NCBI GenBank assembly: GCA_002295635.1
Contig: DBHK01000006.1
Coordinates: 1-64,000, forward strand
Direction: 5' to 3'
DNA length: 64,000 bases
Origin: UBA830 sp002295635
Lineage (GTDB): Bacteria; Pseudomonadota; Alphaproteobacteria; MPNO01; UBA830
A program made the translations under genes and the position numbers. The notes under the pieces were generated by a model, which did no database searches, was not told the origin of the DNA, and saw only the letters and a program-made list of their open reading frames with translations. Numbering within the stretch: the first letter of the stretch is position 1; every line of letters begins with the position of its first letter. This document shows, one piece after another, positions 1 to 8,529 of this stretch.

Positions 1-190
1 TTTTTCAAGAACATAGGTTCGCTCCGCTTATTTCCGGCATCTAAAGGATAGAGTTTTTGTCAAAATGCCGCAAACACGCTCTAAAACGGTATAGACGGGC
101 GTTCTCGCACTTTGGCTAATAATGAGCTGAGATGACTTCAGCGGGAAGTGAAGGTCTATCAAAATTGCAGCTAACTTCGATGATGAATAG

Positions 191-679
191 TCAGATGTTA
201 TATATATCGATGGGTCCGACTATCCGGTCGTCATGAATGAAGATTTTCTTTCGTACGATCTTCAGTCCACCCGACGACTTACGTAACGCAAATTCATAGA
301 GTCCTCCCCGGGAAATTGAGCCACGCACTCTCGAATAACTTCGCACCATCCATGCAGCTGAGACGATAATAAGGTCATCCCTCTCACCCTGTGTTAGGAC
401 ATTGGTCACCAAATGTGTGGTATGAGGAAGCGGATCGGTGGCATATGAGTCTGTTCCCTCTATCCGAAATATACGGGCTTCGAGGCCAGCTCGATCCATA
501 TACATCAGGCTAACATCATTATCGGGATCGTCGGTCCATTCTTCGTCACCCACCATCGCTGGCGCCCAGTAGGTTGCATCCTCGGCATAAATCGATAGCC
601 AATCGTCCCAGCGTCTATTGTCTAGATACCAGGCCTCTCGATAGAGGAATTCAGCATACTCTTGGCTTAAAATAGTCAT
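191..679 (-). CDS. Aromatic-ring-hydroxylating dioxygenase, beta subunit (benzoate type)
   Basis: Small, non-catalytic subunit of a Rieske non-heme iron dioxygenase; in this family it holds the alpha subunits in an alpha3beta3 complex. The 162-residue product has the BenB/XylY-like opening FLYREAWYLDNRRWDDWL, followed by a YWAPA segment and a DPDNDVSLMY segment, which match the SnoaL-like cone fold of benzoate/toluate-type beta subunits. I chose the ATG at 679 because it overlaps the alpha-subunit stop as ATGA, a typical coupled start; an upstream in-frame start at 709 would lie inside the alpha gene. It is co-transcribed behind the alpha subunit. No ferredoxin or reductase gene is visible in the window, so electron-transfer partners must be encoded elsewhere. 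Confidence 0.88.
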   Translation of the reverse strand: MTILSQEYAEFLYREAWYLDNRRWDDWLSIYAEDATYWAPAMVGDEEWTDDPDNDVSLMYMDRAGLEARIFRIEGTDSYATDPLPHTTHLVTNVLTQGERDDLIIVSAAWMVRSYSRVRGSISRGGLYEFALRKSSGGLKIVRKKIFIHDDRIVGPIDIYNI

Positions 680-1992
680 ACGGAGAGGCGCGCCGCCCAC
701 TCCCGCCAAAATGCAAAGAATGGCGTTTCTACTTCCCGGCCCGGGTTGCTGTTAACGGGCACAACGCCCAGTTCCTGTGCGGCCATGTCTGCGCCTTCAA
801 TAAGTGTTTTATGTCCAAGAGCAAGATCATTCCAACCGTCGTCCAGGGCTTGGGAACCGGTATATCCTCCCTCCATAGCGCGTACGTCATCTGGGACAGC
901 TAGGCTGGCAGGAAAAAAGAAATCCTCGTATTTCCGAATTCGGGCGCGGCGGGCATCAGAGGTTTCTCCTCTCGGCGCGACACACCAGGTTTCAATTTCA
1001 GTCACGCCTACGGCAATTGGTCGCCAGACGCGAATGCAGGTGGATGCGACATCGTTAAGTAGCAGGTTCGGGAAAATCGTGACCGTTCTACCCCGTTCCA
1101 ACATCCATTTCACCTTTCCTTTGGAATACTTCCGGAGCAGTGCCTCGCGTTGCGGCCATGACGGTCCTGCTGCAGGATTCCCGCGATCGGCCCAGTTGAT
1201 CATGTGACCATTACCAACGTCGTAGCCGCCAGAATTGATCTTCTCAAGGCTGAGAATTCGGCTTGCCTCGGTCTTCGCCATACCCTCCTTCCCATCGGGT
1301 GTCAGTGTTTCCCGATAACCTACAGTCGTCGCAAAATTCCGATGAACAGTCGCAACGTGGTAACCATCCGTCGAATTTTCGGTCTGTAGCTTCCAATTAG
1401 CCTCCATCATGTAGCGGCTTTCGCCCCGCAAAACTTCCATACCGTCAGGCGCTTGGTCAGCGATTAGATCTATGAAAGACATTGCACCTCCGAGGAAATC
1501 CTCCAGCGGTGGTGCTTTCGGGTCTGTGCACCCGAATAGAAACCCTTTATAGGACGAGAATTGTTCAATCGGACGTAGGGCGGTACCCATTCGATTAAGA
1601 TCGGCAGGCCGGTATGCTTCTTTACCACCACGGACTAAGGTACAATCGCCCTCGGCGTTAAAACACCAGCCATGATAACGGCATTTAATTGTCTTTGTGT
1701 TTCCGGATAAGCGCCCGGTTAACTTTGAGCCGCGATGACTGCAGGCATCGTAAAAACATCTGATTATACTGTCGCCACCTCGGATTATGAATACTGGATA
1801 GGTGCCCAAACGCGTCGCAACAAAATCTCCGTGCTCCGGCACCTGACTTTCATGGGCAATATAAAGCCAGCAACGATTAAAGATGCATTCAATTTCTCTT
1901 TCGAATGTTTCAGGGTCAGTAAACGCGGCCCGTCTCACGCGAAAAACATTTTCCTGCGGTCTATCGTCGATCATTTGATATTTAGACGCCAT
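676..1992 (-). CDS. Aromatic-ring-hydroxylating dioxygenase, alpha subunit (benzoate/toluate type)
   Basis: Catalytic subunit that would add O2 across an aromatic ring to give a cis-dihydrodiol. The 438-residue protein carries the Rieske [2Fe-2S] ligands C84-x-H86 and C104-x-x-H107 (CSHRG and CRYHGW). The mononuclear iron site follows in NSTDGYHVATVH, with D209 as the inter-subunit electron bridge and H212/H217 as ligands. The stretch around MEVLRGESRY and the DGYHV motif resemble BenA, AntA and halobenzoate dioxygenases rather than naphthalene or biphenyl enzymes. It is the first gene of a two-gene minus-strand operon with the beta subunit and is divergent from two UbiD-like genes. A carboxylated aromatic substrate is likely (inference); the exact one is unknown. 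Confidence 0.9.
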   Translation of the reverse strand: MASKYQMIDDRPQENVFRVRRAAFTDPETFEREIECIFNRCWLYIAHESQVPEHGDFVATRLGTYPVFIIRGGDSIIRCFYDACSHRGSKLTGRLSGNTKTIKCRYHGWCFNAEGDCTLVRGGKEAYRPADLNRMGTALRPIEQFSSYKGFLFGCTDPKAPPLEDFLGGAMSFIDLIADQAPDGMEVLRGESRYMMEANWKLQTENSTDGYHVATVHRNFATTVGYRETLTPDGKEGMAKTEASRILSLEKINSGGYDVGNGHMINWADRGNPAAGPSWPQREALLRKYSKGKVKWMLERGRTVTIFPNLLLNDVASTCIRVWRPIAVGVTEIETWCVAPRGETSDARRARIRKYEDFFFPASLAVPDDVRAMEGGYTGSQALDDGWNDLALGHKTLIEGADMAAQELGVVPVNSNPGREVETPFFAFWREWAARLSV

Positions 1993-2293
1993 AACCCGCC
2001 TGCGTAAAATTGCCTACCATCGTTTGCTCATGGCAGGTAGCGAGTCAAGATATCATCAACCAATCTCAGGTCTACCGGGACATATGAAAGTGGTCGATAG
2101 ATTCTCCCTGTTCCTTCTAATCTGATAGCTAGGTATGTGATAACCCCTCAATTCTATTTTACCGCGTCGACCTCAATGCAAGCATCTTATTACCGCATGA
2201 GCCCATGTCTGAAGTGAATATCGCTGCGCTGGTATCCTCCCCGGATTAACGCTAAACCTCAACAATAAAGGTTCAGAGCTTTGGGAGAGTTTA
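1993..2293. other. Divergent intergenic region between dioxygenase and UbiD genes
   Basis: About 300 bases separate the two divergent catabolic units and must hold both promoters. I see a GGGAGAG ribosome-binding site just before the plus-strand start at 2294. An imperfect inverted repeat lies near 2012-2041 (CCTACCAT against ATGGCAGGTAG). I found no confident sigma-70 promoter, RNA gene or small ORF. No regulator gene lies beside it. Confidence 0.5.
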
Positions 2294-3841
2294 ATGAGTA
2301 GTTCCGGAATATCACGCGGGCCGGCAGTCTTTGGGGACATTCGTGGCTGGATCGAAGCATTACGCGACGCTGAAGAATTAGAAGAGATCAAGGGCGAAGT
2401 CGACTGGGACGTAGAGCTAGGTAATATAATTCGTGTGATGCAGGGAAGCGGCGACGGGCCGGCATTTCTATTTTCGAATATTAAGGATTATAATGGCCCC
2501 GAAACCCTGTGTTCTCGGATTTTCACAGGTGGCCATGCGAGCTATTCGCGGATCGCAATGATGTTTGGGCTACCACAAGACACACCAGCGCGAGAATTAG
2601 TCAGTATATGTAGAACTATATTCCAAGAGCGAATTGAACCGCGGACGGTCAAGCATGGCCCGGTGAAAGACAACATAATTACTGGAGACGATATTGATCT
2701 CTTAAAATTTCCAGTGCCAAAGTGGAATCGGCTGGATGGCGGCCGTTATGTCCTTACCTATGCTGGCTGTGTTACCAAAGACCCCGATACAGATGTCCAT
2801 AACGTGGGTATCTATCGCGGGATGGTCGGTGGTCCTGCAGAGATTCCTGTCCTCTTATGGAGAGCGCAGCACTGGGGCGGTCATTTTTCAAAACACCAGC
2901 AATCGGGTAGCGAGATGCCGGTCGCCTACGTGATAGGGTGGGAACCCGCACTTGGCTTCACCGCCGGTGCGCCTGTACCGCGTAGTATTTCAGAATACGA
3001 TGTCATGGGCGCGATACGGGGTGAACCAGTTGATCTTGTTGATTGCGAGACAGTCCCATTGAAGGTGCCCGCCTCCGCCGAAATCGTAATCGAGGGGTGG
3101 ATATCAACTGATCCGTCGACATTTACAGAAGAAGGTCCATACGCCGAATTCACCGGCTTTTACGCTCCGGAACGATCAAAAAAACATACTACGCGGGTAA
3201 CAGCGATTATGCACCGTGACGATCCTATTTTCCGAGGAACCGTGGAAGGCGCTATCCCCGGAAGCATCGGGGAAAATCCGATTATGAGTTCTATCCATCG
3301 GTCTGCAGTCGCTTGGAACGCACTAGAAAGCGCTGGAGTTCCCGGCGTAGTGGATGTATTCGGCCATCCGATACAGGCAGCCGTCAATCTGAACGTCTCT
3401 ATAAATCAGACATATCGTGGTCAGGCAAAACAGGTTGCCGCTGCCCTTTGGGGAGATTCTTCCTCCCACGTTCGATACAAGCATGTAACGGTCGTTGACG
3501 AAGATATTGATGTACATGATTACGAGGCCGTTGATTGGGCGTATGCTTGGCGGGTCCATGCCGGCGAGGGAGATATCCTGATCTATCCGGCCAACTGGGG
3601 TGCCGGTCTAGACCCCAGCGTTAGACGACGCGACGCAAATGTTCATCTTTTTGGGACTGGAAAGTGGTCTCGTGTCTTAACTGATGCGACTATCAACCTT
3701 GATTATGAGCCAGAAAGAGGCGGACAGCGATATCCCCCGACGGTTCGCCCTTCAGATGAGGACATTGCGTCGATTGAAGGCCGGATGGAAACATTGCAAC
3801 TAAGTGGGAAGTGGAAGCCACGTCTCTCTTCCGACACATAA
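2294..3841 (+). CDS. UbiD family decarboxylase (paralogue 1)
   Basis: Predicted prenylated-FMN-dependent (de)carboxylase of the UbiD/Fdc1/AroY family, acting on aromatic or alpha,beta-unsaturated acids. The 515-residue protein has the prFMN/Mn-binding segment NVGIYRGM, with N170 and R175 matching Fdc1 N168/R173. It also has EGPYAEFTG, where E280 and E285 align with the catalytic Glu pair E277/E282. A good ribosome-binding site (GGGAGAG) precedes the ATG. The gene lies 146 bases before a paralogue of identical length, about half identical by eye, so this is a tandem duplication. No ubiX (flavin prenyltransferase) is present in the window. The substrate is not predictable; the divergent benzoate-type dioxygenase suggests an aromatic acid. 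Confidence 0.88.
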   Translation: MSSSGISRGPAVFGDIRGWIEALRDAEELEEIKGEVDWDVELGNIIRVMQGSGDGPAFLFSNIKDYNGPETLCSRIFTGGHASYSRIAMMFGLPQDTPARELVSICRTIFQERIEPRTVKHGPVKDNIITGDDIDLLKFPVPKWNRLDGGRYVLTYAGCVTKDPDTDVHNVGIYRGMVGGPAEIPVLLWRAQHWGGHFSKHQQSGSEMPVAYVIGWEPALGFTAGAPVPRSISEYDVMGAIRGEPVDLVDCETVPLKVPASAEIVIEGWISTDPSTFTEEGPYAEFTGFYAPERSKKHTTRVTAIMHRDDPIFRGTVEGAIPGSIGENPIMSSIHRSAVAWNALESAGVPGVVDVFGHPIQAAVNLNVSINQTYRGQAKQVAAALWGDSSSHVRYKHVTVVDEDIDVHDYEAVDWAYAWRVHAGEGDILIYPANWGAGLDPSVRRRDANVHLFGTGKWSRVLTDATINLDYEPERGGQRYPPTVRPSDEDIASIEGRMETLQLSGKWKPRLSSDT

Positions 3842-3845
3842 TTGT

Positions 3846-3864
3846 CCATGCAGTACTTGCATGG
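3846..3864 (+). other. Intercistronic stem-loop between UbiD genes
   Basis: Perfect 7-bp stem CCATGCA / TGCATGG with a 5-base loop, starting 5 bases after the stop of the first UbiD gene. No T-run follows, so it is not a standard terminator. It could protect the upstream mRNA end or partly uncouple the two genes. Confidence 0.35.
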
Positions 3865-3987
3865 GGTCATGAAAGGCCAACGATTGACTAAGATAGCCGC
3901 GATCGCGAAAACCTCAGAATTATATGATTTATGGCGTCTCTGCCAAATGAGTTAGCTTAAATTCAGACAGACAGAACGGAGCGTAAA

Positions 3988-5535
3988 ATGTCTAATCAAG
4001 TCGGTGCTATGCATAACAAAATCGTCCCTCGTCAGTTTGGCGATTTGAGGGGGTGGATTGATGCTCTCCGCGATGAGGGCGAGCTGCAAGAAATCGATGT
4101 TGAGGTGGATTGGGATTGTGAACTGGGTACAGTCGCACGGAAGACCTTTGGTCAGGGTAACGGTCCCGCGTTGCTATTTAATAATATTACTGGCTACGGC
4201 GAAGGCGACGACGTTTATTCTCGAAAGGTTTTCACCGGTGGGCTGTCAAATTACAAACGCGTCGCGATGATGTTAGGCCTGCCAAAAGACGCACCCGTTC
4301 GCGATCTGGTTCTGGCGACACGACACTTTCTACAGCAACGTGTGGAACCAGTTGAGGTAAAAGAAGGAAAGGTCAAAGAGAACATTGTCACGGGCGACGA
4401 TATAGACATCTATAAAGTGCCCGTGCCGCGTTGGCACCGAGAGGATGGGGGCCGCTACATCAATACCTATCAAGCTACCATTACCATGGACCCAGATACA
4501 GGGCAGCACAATCTCGGCATATACCGCGGTATGTTGGGACAGAAGGACACGCTGCCAGTCTTACTTTGGCGCGCCCAGAACTGGGGAGTTCACTTCCAAA
4601 AATGGGCGGACCGGGGAATGAAGATGCCCGTAGCCCATGTATATGGCTGGGAACCATCATTACCCTATTGCGCTTCAGCTCCGATCCCAACAGGGGTGTC
4701 GGAGTACGAGGTTATGGGCGCGATCCGCGGCGCTCCCGTAGAACTTATAAAATGCGAGACTAGCGACCTGATGGTACCCGCTAATTGTGAGATGGTTATA
4801 GAAGGCTTCATTGACCCAGACCCAGAAACCTTCGAAATGGAGGGACCTTTCGGAGAATACACTGGGTATTTCGGAGGTGATCAGGGACCGAAGCACGTTA
4901 CCAAGGTAACTTCTGTGTCGTATCGTAATGACTCTATTCATCGCGGGACGCTGGAGGGCACTCTTCCCAAGATGCTTAACGAGAATTCTATTACGAGTTC
5001 AGTCCAACGGGCAGGCGTCGCCTGGAACGTGCTAGAACGCGCCGGCGTACCGGGTATCACAGATGTGCATTGCCCAGCCGCTAATAACGGAACTACCCTG
5101 ATGATACAGATGAATCAGACTTATCGCGGTCAAGCGAAGCAGGCCGCCGCCGCTGTCTGGGGGTCAAACTCTGCCCATCTCAGATACAAGAATATTTGGG
5201 TAGTAGACGATGACATCGATATCCACGATTACGCTTCGATGGATTGGGCATTCGCCTATCGCGTAAATGCTGCAGAGGATGATATCGTCTTTTTCCCGGG
5301 GTCTTTCGGTTCACTTCTCGACCCCTCAACGAGGCTGCGTGACCGAGATCCTATGAAGTTTGGTACCGGCAAATGGTGCCGCGTACTGATTGATGCCACT
5401 ATTAACCTGGATTTTGATTTAGAAGATCAATACGACGGCGAGCGCTATCCAAAGACCGTTCATCCTCATAAGGAAGATATGGATAAAGTAGTTTCTCGGT
5501 GGGAGGAGTACGGTTTCCCCGAGGAAAATAAGTAA
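3988..5535 (+). CDS. UbiD family decarboxylase (paralogue 2)
   Basis: Second prFMN-dependent decarboxylase of the UbiD family, 515 residues. The signature residues are intact: NLGIYRGM with N175/R180 and EGPFGEYTG with E285/E290. The start at 3988 has an upstream ACGGAGCG ribosome-binding site. Differences from paralogue 1 are spread over the whole length, including the region just after the Glu pair (YFGGDQGPKH versus FYAPERSKKH). The two copies may therefore have separate substrates or form mixed assemblies; both options are inference. It is convergent with tadA, whose 3' end lies only 17 bases away. Confidence 0.88.
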   Translation: MSNQVGAMHNKIVPRQFGDLRGWIDALRDEGELQEIDVEVDWDCELGTVARKTFGQGNGPALLFNNITGYGEGDDVYSRKVFTGGLSNYKRVAMMLGLPKDAPVRDLVLATRHFLQQRVEPVEVKEGKVKENIVTGDDIDIYKVPVPRWHREDGGRYINTYQATITMDPDTGQHNLGIYRGMLGQKDTLPVLLWRAQNWGVHFQKWADRGMKMPVAHVYGWEPSLPYCASAPIPTGVSEYEVMGAIRGAPVELIKCETSDLMVPANCEMVIEGFIDPDPETFEMEGPFGEYTGYFGGDQGPKHVTKVTSVSYRNDSIHRGTLEGTLPKMLNENSITSSVQRAGVAWNVLERAGVPGITDVHCPAANNGTTLMIQMNQTYRGQAKQAAAAVWGSNSAHLRYKNIWVVDDDIDIHDYASMDWAFAYRVNAAEDDIVFFPGSFGSLLDPSTRLRDRDPMKFGTGKWCRVLIDATINLDFDLEDQYDGERYPKTVHPHKEDMDKVVSRWEEYGFPEENK

Positions 5536-5552
5536 TCTGACGTATCACCGGG

Positions 5553-6023
5553 TCAACGACGTTTGGCGAAGAATGATTTTAGTAATTTGGCGGCATCTAC
5601 CTCTCGGATGCCGCCGTAGACCTCGGGACGGTGATGACAGGTTTTTTGATCAAATATCCGCGCACCATTCTCGACGCCCCCGCTCTTATGGTCTAATGCA
5701 CCGAAGTAAAGTCGGCGAATTCGAGCAAAGGAAATTGCCGCGGCGCACATTGGACATGGTTCGAGGTTGACGTAAAGATCACATGTCCCCAGACGTTTCT
5801 CTCTAATAATCTCAGTTGCCGATTTGATTGCCACCATCTCAGCGTGGGCTGTTGGATCTTTCCACTCCTCAACCCGGTTTCCTTCACTTGCGACGATTGT
5901 TTTTGAGCGCCAGTCAACAATTACGCAACCAACTGGCACTTCCCCCCTATCGGCAGATCGCCGGGCCTCCTGCAAGGCAATCTCCATGAAATTGATGTGA
6001 GCCGATAGGCCTCCCGATGTCAT
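5553..6023 (-). CDS. tadA: tRNA adenosine(34) deaminase TadA-like nucleoside deaminase
   Basis: Zinc-dependent deaminase that converts A34 to inosine in the tRNA-Arg(ACG) anticodon. The 156-residue product shows the HAE motif (PTAHAEMVAI, with the proton-shuttling Glu) and the PCPMC zinc ligands, plus the N-terminal ALxxA...GEVPVG region typical of TadA rather than of cytidine or guanine deaminases. I placed the start at the ATG at 6023 (MTSGGL), downstream of an AAGGAGG sequence and in register with the usual FMxxAL opening. An in-frame ATG at 6077 would add 18 residues encoded by AT-rich DNA unlike the rest of the gene. Confidence 0.87.
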   Translation of the reverse strand: MTSGGLSAHINFMEIALQEARRSADRGEVPVGCVIVDWRSKTIVASEGNRVEEWKDPTAHAEMVAIKSATEIIREKRLGTCDLYVNLEPCPMCAAAISFARIRRLYFGALDHKSGGVENGARIFDQKTCHHRPEVYGGIREVDAAKLLKSFFAKRR

Positions 6024-6469
6024 CTTACCAAGGTCTTCCTCCTTAAACAGAAGGTCAAGATATAAGTATTTTTTCAATCGTGGTTGAATAATTTCAATCT
6101 TGATTATAATCGGTCGGTGCTGTCTATTCCTGAGCTTAAAAACTCGTATTTTCAGTATCTCATAGAAACAAATACGGATTTATTAAAAACAATTCCGAGA
6201 TTTCTATTACCGACTGTTTCACGCTTTTATAAATCACGACTACTATCTGGAAAAAATAAAAAGGATTTCTCCCGGTGAATCTGATCAGTGCGGTCATAGA
6301 AAACCGACGCTGGCTCTGACCATGCAACGGACTACCGGAGCATGGTATGGCTTTCAAGATTCATTATAATCTTCCCGGATGGTAATTATTTTACCGAGAT
6401 GCCTTCGGCTGTTGCGATCTGTAATTTGGGGAAACTGGTGCATATTGTGCTCACTGATGGGACCATGGG
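6024..6469. other. AT-rich intergenic region
   Basis: About 445 bases between the divergent tadA and amidotransferase genes. The stretch 6090-6280 is clearly richer in A and T than the flanking genes. Short reading frames exist on both strands (for example 6084-6278 plus) but show no family features and no convincing ribosome-binding sites. No RNA gene was recognised. It must contain both divergent promoters. Confidence 0.4.
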
Positions 6470-7192
6470 ATGAACCCTCCAGCGATAGGTATTACACTAG
6501 ACTCAGAAGATCCTGGTGGTTATTCAAAATTCCGCTGGTACGCTGCTCGCGAAAATTATGGATCCGCCGTCAGCTCTGCAGGAGGACTACCGGTAATGCT
6601 CCCCCACGAAATAGACCAAATCGATAGATATCTTGATCTGGTCTCCGGGGTGTTGATTACAGGTGGTGCTTTTGATGTTGATCCCGCACTTTTTGGTGTT
6701 TCTTCAAAACACCCATCGGTCGTTTTAAAAACACACCGGACGGAATTTGAATGGGGTATAACTGAGGGAGCGCTCTCCCGAAACATACCGATTCTGGGTA
6801 TTTGCGGAGGCCAACAACTACTCAATGTTGTCCTCGGTGGTACCTTAATACAGCACATACCGGACGAGATAGAAAACCCTCTGGCACATGAGCAGCCGAA
6901 TCCACGGGATGAAGTAGGTCATGATATTAAGGTTCTTGAAAATACCCTACTTCACCGTATTACCGGAAACACCGATCTGTCAGTGAATTCAGCCCATCAT
7001 CAAGCAGTCAAAGACGTGGCGAGAAACGTCACTATAAACGCTATTGCGACAGACGGGGTTATCGAGGGTATTGAATCTGCGGCATACGAATTTTGTCTTG
7101 GCGTTCAGTGGCATCCCGAGTTCTCCATAAATCCCGCGGACGCTCAGATATTCAAAGCTTTTACCAACGCTGCAGCTAACTACAATGATTGA
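6470..7192 (+). CDS. Class I glutamine amidotransferase-like hydrolase (peptidase C26, PuuD-like)
   Basis: Predicted gamma-glutamyl hydrolase of the C26 family, which includes PuuD, the gamma-glutamyl-GABA hydrolase of putrescine catabolism. The 240-residue protein has the nucleophile elbow GICGGQQ with C112. The His-Glu pair lies in GVQWHPEF near the C-terminus, completing the Cys-His-Glu triad. There is no attached synthetase domain. The stop overlaps the ATG of the next gene by 8 bases, so the two are translationally coupled. No other putrescine-pathway gene is nearby, so the substrate is open. Confidence 0.82.
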   Translation: MNPPAIGITLDSEDPGGYSKFRWYAARENYGSAVSSAGGLPVMLPHEIDQIDRYLDLVSGVLITGGAFDVDPALFGVSSKHPSVVLKTHRTEFEWGITEGALSRNIPILGICGGQQLLNVVLGGTLIQHIPDEIENPLAHEQPNPRDEVGHDIKVLENTLLHRITGNTDLSVNSAHHQAVKDVARNVTINAIATDGVIEGIESAAYEFCLGVQWHPEFSINPADAQIFKAFTNAAANYND

Positions 7193-7940
7193 AAAATCTG
7201 ATCAGCGGATAGCCAAAAGACTCTCCAGAGCCGGTGTCTGTTCGCGTCGAGAAGCCGAACGCTGGATCAGAGAAGGCAGGATTTCCGTCGATGGCAGAGA
7301 GGTTTCAAAGCCCGGCACGCTAGTCACGGAAAAATCAATCATACGTGTAGACGGAAAAACTGTGGCCGCACCTCAGGCCACTCGTCTTTGGCGTTATCAC
7401 AAACCTCCCGGCTTAATCTGCACCAACAACGACCCCAACGGACGTAGCACGATCTATGACCGGCTTCCCGATTCTCTACCTCGTGTGATGAGTGTTGGTC
7501 GGTTGGATTTCGACTCAGAAGGTTTGTTGTTGCTTACCAATGATGGAAGTCTGGCTCGCCATCTTGAGTTACCCGAAACTGGCTGGACACGGCGATATCG
7601 GGTGAGGATGTTTGGGATTCCCGACGAAAAAGATATTGCTGCGCTCAAGAAAGGTATTGTGATAGAAGGTACGAAATACGGTGCGATTGAAGCTGTTTTA
7701 GACAGCAAAAAAGGCGCGAATGCATGGTTGACGGTATCTCTCCGAGAAGGAAAAAATCGGGAGCTCCGAAAGGTATTCAACCACCTCGGGTATAAAGTGA
7801 GCCGGCTTATTAGAACATCTTACGGCCCATTCCAGCTTGGAAAACTGGATCGTGGTGGCGTTGAAGGGGTGCCGAAACGAGTTCTCAAAGATCAAATCAG
7901 GGCAGGGCTTTTTAATGCGGATTATCGCCGGCAAGCATAG
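7185..7940 (+). CDS. rRNA pseudouridine synthase, RsuA/RluB family
   Basis: Isomerises a specific uridine in rRNA to pseudouridine. The 251-residue protein opens with an S4 RNA-binding domain (RIAKRLSRAGVCSRREAERW). The catalytic motif GRLDFDSEGLLLLTNDG follows near residue 105; its Asp is the nucleophile. EGKNRELRKVF near residue 190 is another family hallmark. Length and architecture fit RluB/RluE/RsuA; the exact target site cannot be told from sequence. The gene overlaps its upstream neighbour by 8 bases and rsmD by 26 bases. That makes a tight three-gene operon with two rRNA-modification enzymes. Confidence 0.9.
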   Translation: MIEKSDQRIAKRLSRAGVCSRREAERWIREGRISVDGREVSKPGTLVTEKSIIRVDGKTVAAPQATRLWRYHKPPGLICTNNDPNGRSTIYDRLPDSLPRVMSVGRLDFDSEGLLLLTNDGSLARHLELPETGWTRRYRVRMFGIPDEKDIAALKKGIVIEGTKYGAIEAVLDSKKGANAWLTVSLREGKNRELRKVFNHLGYKVSRLIRTSYGPFQLGKLDRGGVEGVPKRVLKDQIRAGLFNADYRRQA

Positions 7941-8487
7941 AGGCCGACAAATCGTCGCGCCCGAAGGAATGGAGATCCGGCCTACTTCGGATAGGGTTCG
8001 AGAGGGTGTATTCAATATCCTCGAACATCGAGACCTTGGAATTGGCGGCAAATCGGCTTTGGTAGGTACACGAGTTCTCGACGCATTCTGCGGAACCGGC
8101 GCCTTCGGTCTGGAGGCCCTTAGCCGCGGTGCCGAACATTCTACCTTCCTAGATATCAGCAATACGGCACTAGATCTATGCCGACAGAACATAGTAGCGC
8201 TAAATGAAGGAGTCCGAACCGATCTACTTCGGACAGACTGTCTTAAATCTATTTATCCCGCGGAACCTTGCGGTCTAGTATTTATGGACCCACCCTATAG
8301 TAAAAATTTGGCCCAACCCGCCTTGCTGAATCTGGGATACCGCGGCTGGATTGCCGACAAAGCGGTTTGCATCGTCGAAAGCGGACCAGACGAGATACTC
8401 AATATGGGATATGCCTTTATACTTTTAGAAGACAGGAAGTATGGCAGAACACGCATCAGAATATTCCTATACAATGAGAATAACTGA
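7915..8487 (+). CDS. rsmD: 16S rRNA (guanine(966)-N2)-methyltransferase RsmD
   Basis: SAM-dependent methyltransferase acting on G966 of 16S rRNA. The 190-residue product starts with the family's MRIIAGKHRGR segment, which is why I chose the ATG at 7915 over an upstream in-frame ATG at 7837. The SAM-binding loop is VLDAFCGTGAFGLEALSRGA near residues 54-73. The N2-guanine methyltransferase motif DPPY sits near residue 126. Its start lies inside the 3' end of the pseudouridine synthase gene. It is convergent with mutL. Confidence 0.92.
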   Translation: MRIIAGKHRGRQIVAPEGMEIRPTSDRVREGVFNILEHRDLGIGGKSALVGTRVLDAFCGTGAFGLEALSRGAEHSTFLDISNTALDLCRQNIVALNEGVRTDLLRTDCLKSIYPAEPCGLVFMDPPYSKNLAQPALLNLGYRGWIADKAVCIVESGPDEILNMGYAFILLEDRKYGRTRIRIFLYNENN

Positions 8488-8529
8488 CCCTTTAGAACTC
8501 ATTTACGGATTGTACATAGGTTGTATGGC

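Noticed and set aside
6084..6278. Small plus-strand reading frame in the AT-rich gap
   Set aside because: Composition explains its openness; no ribosome-binding site, domain or membrane pattern supports it.
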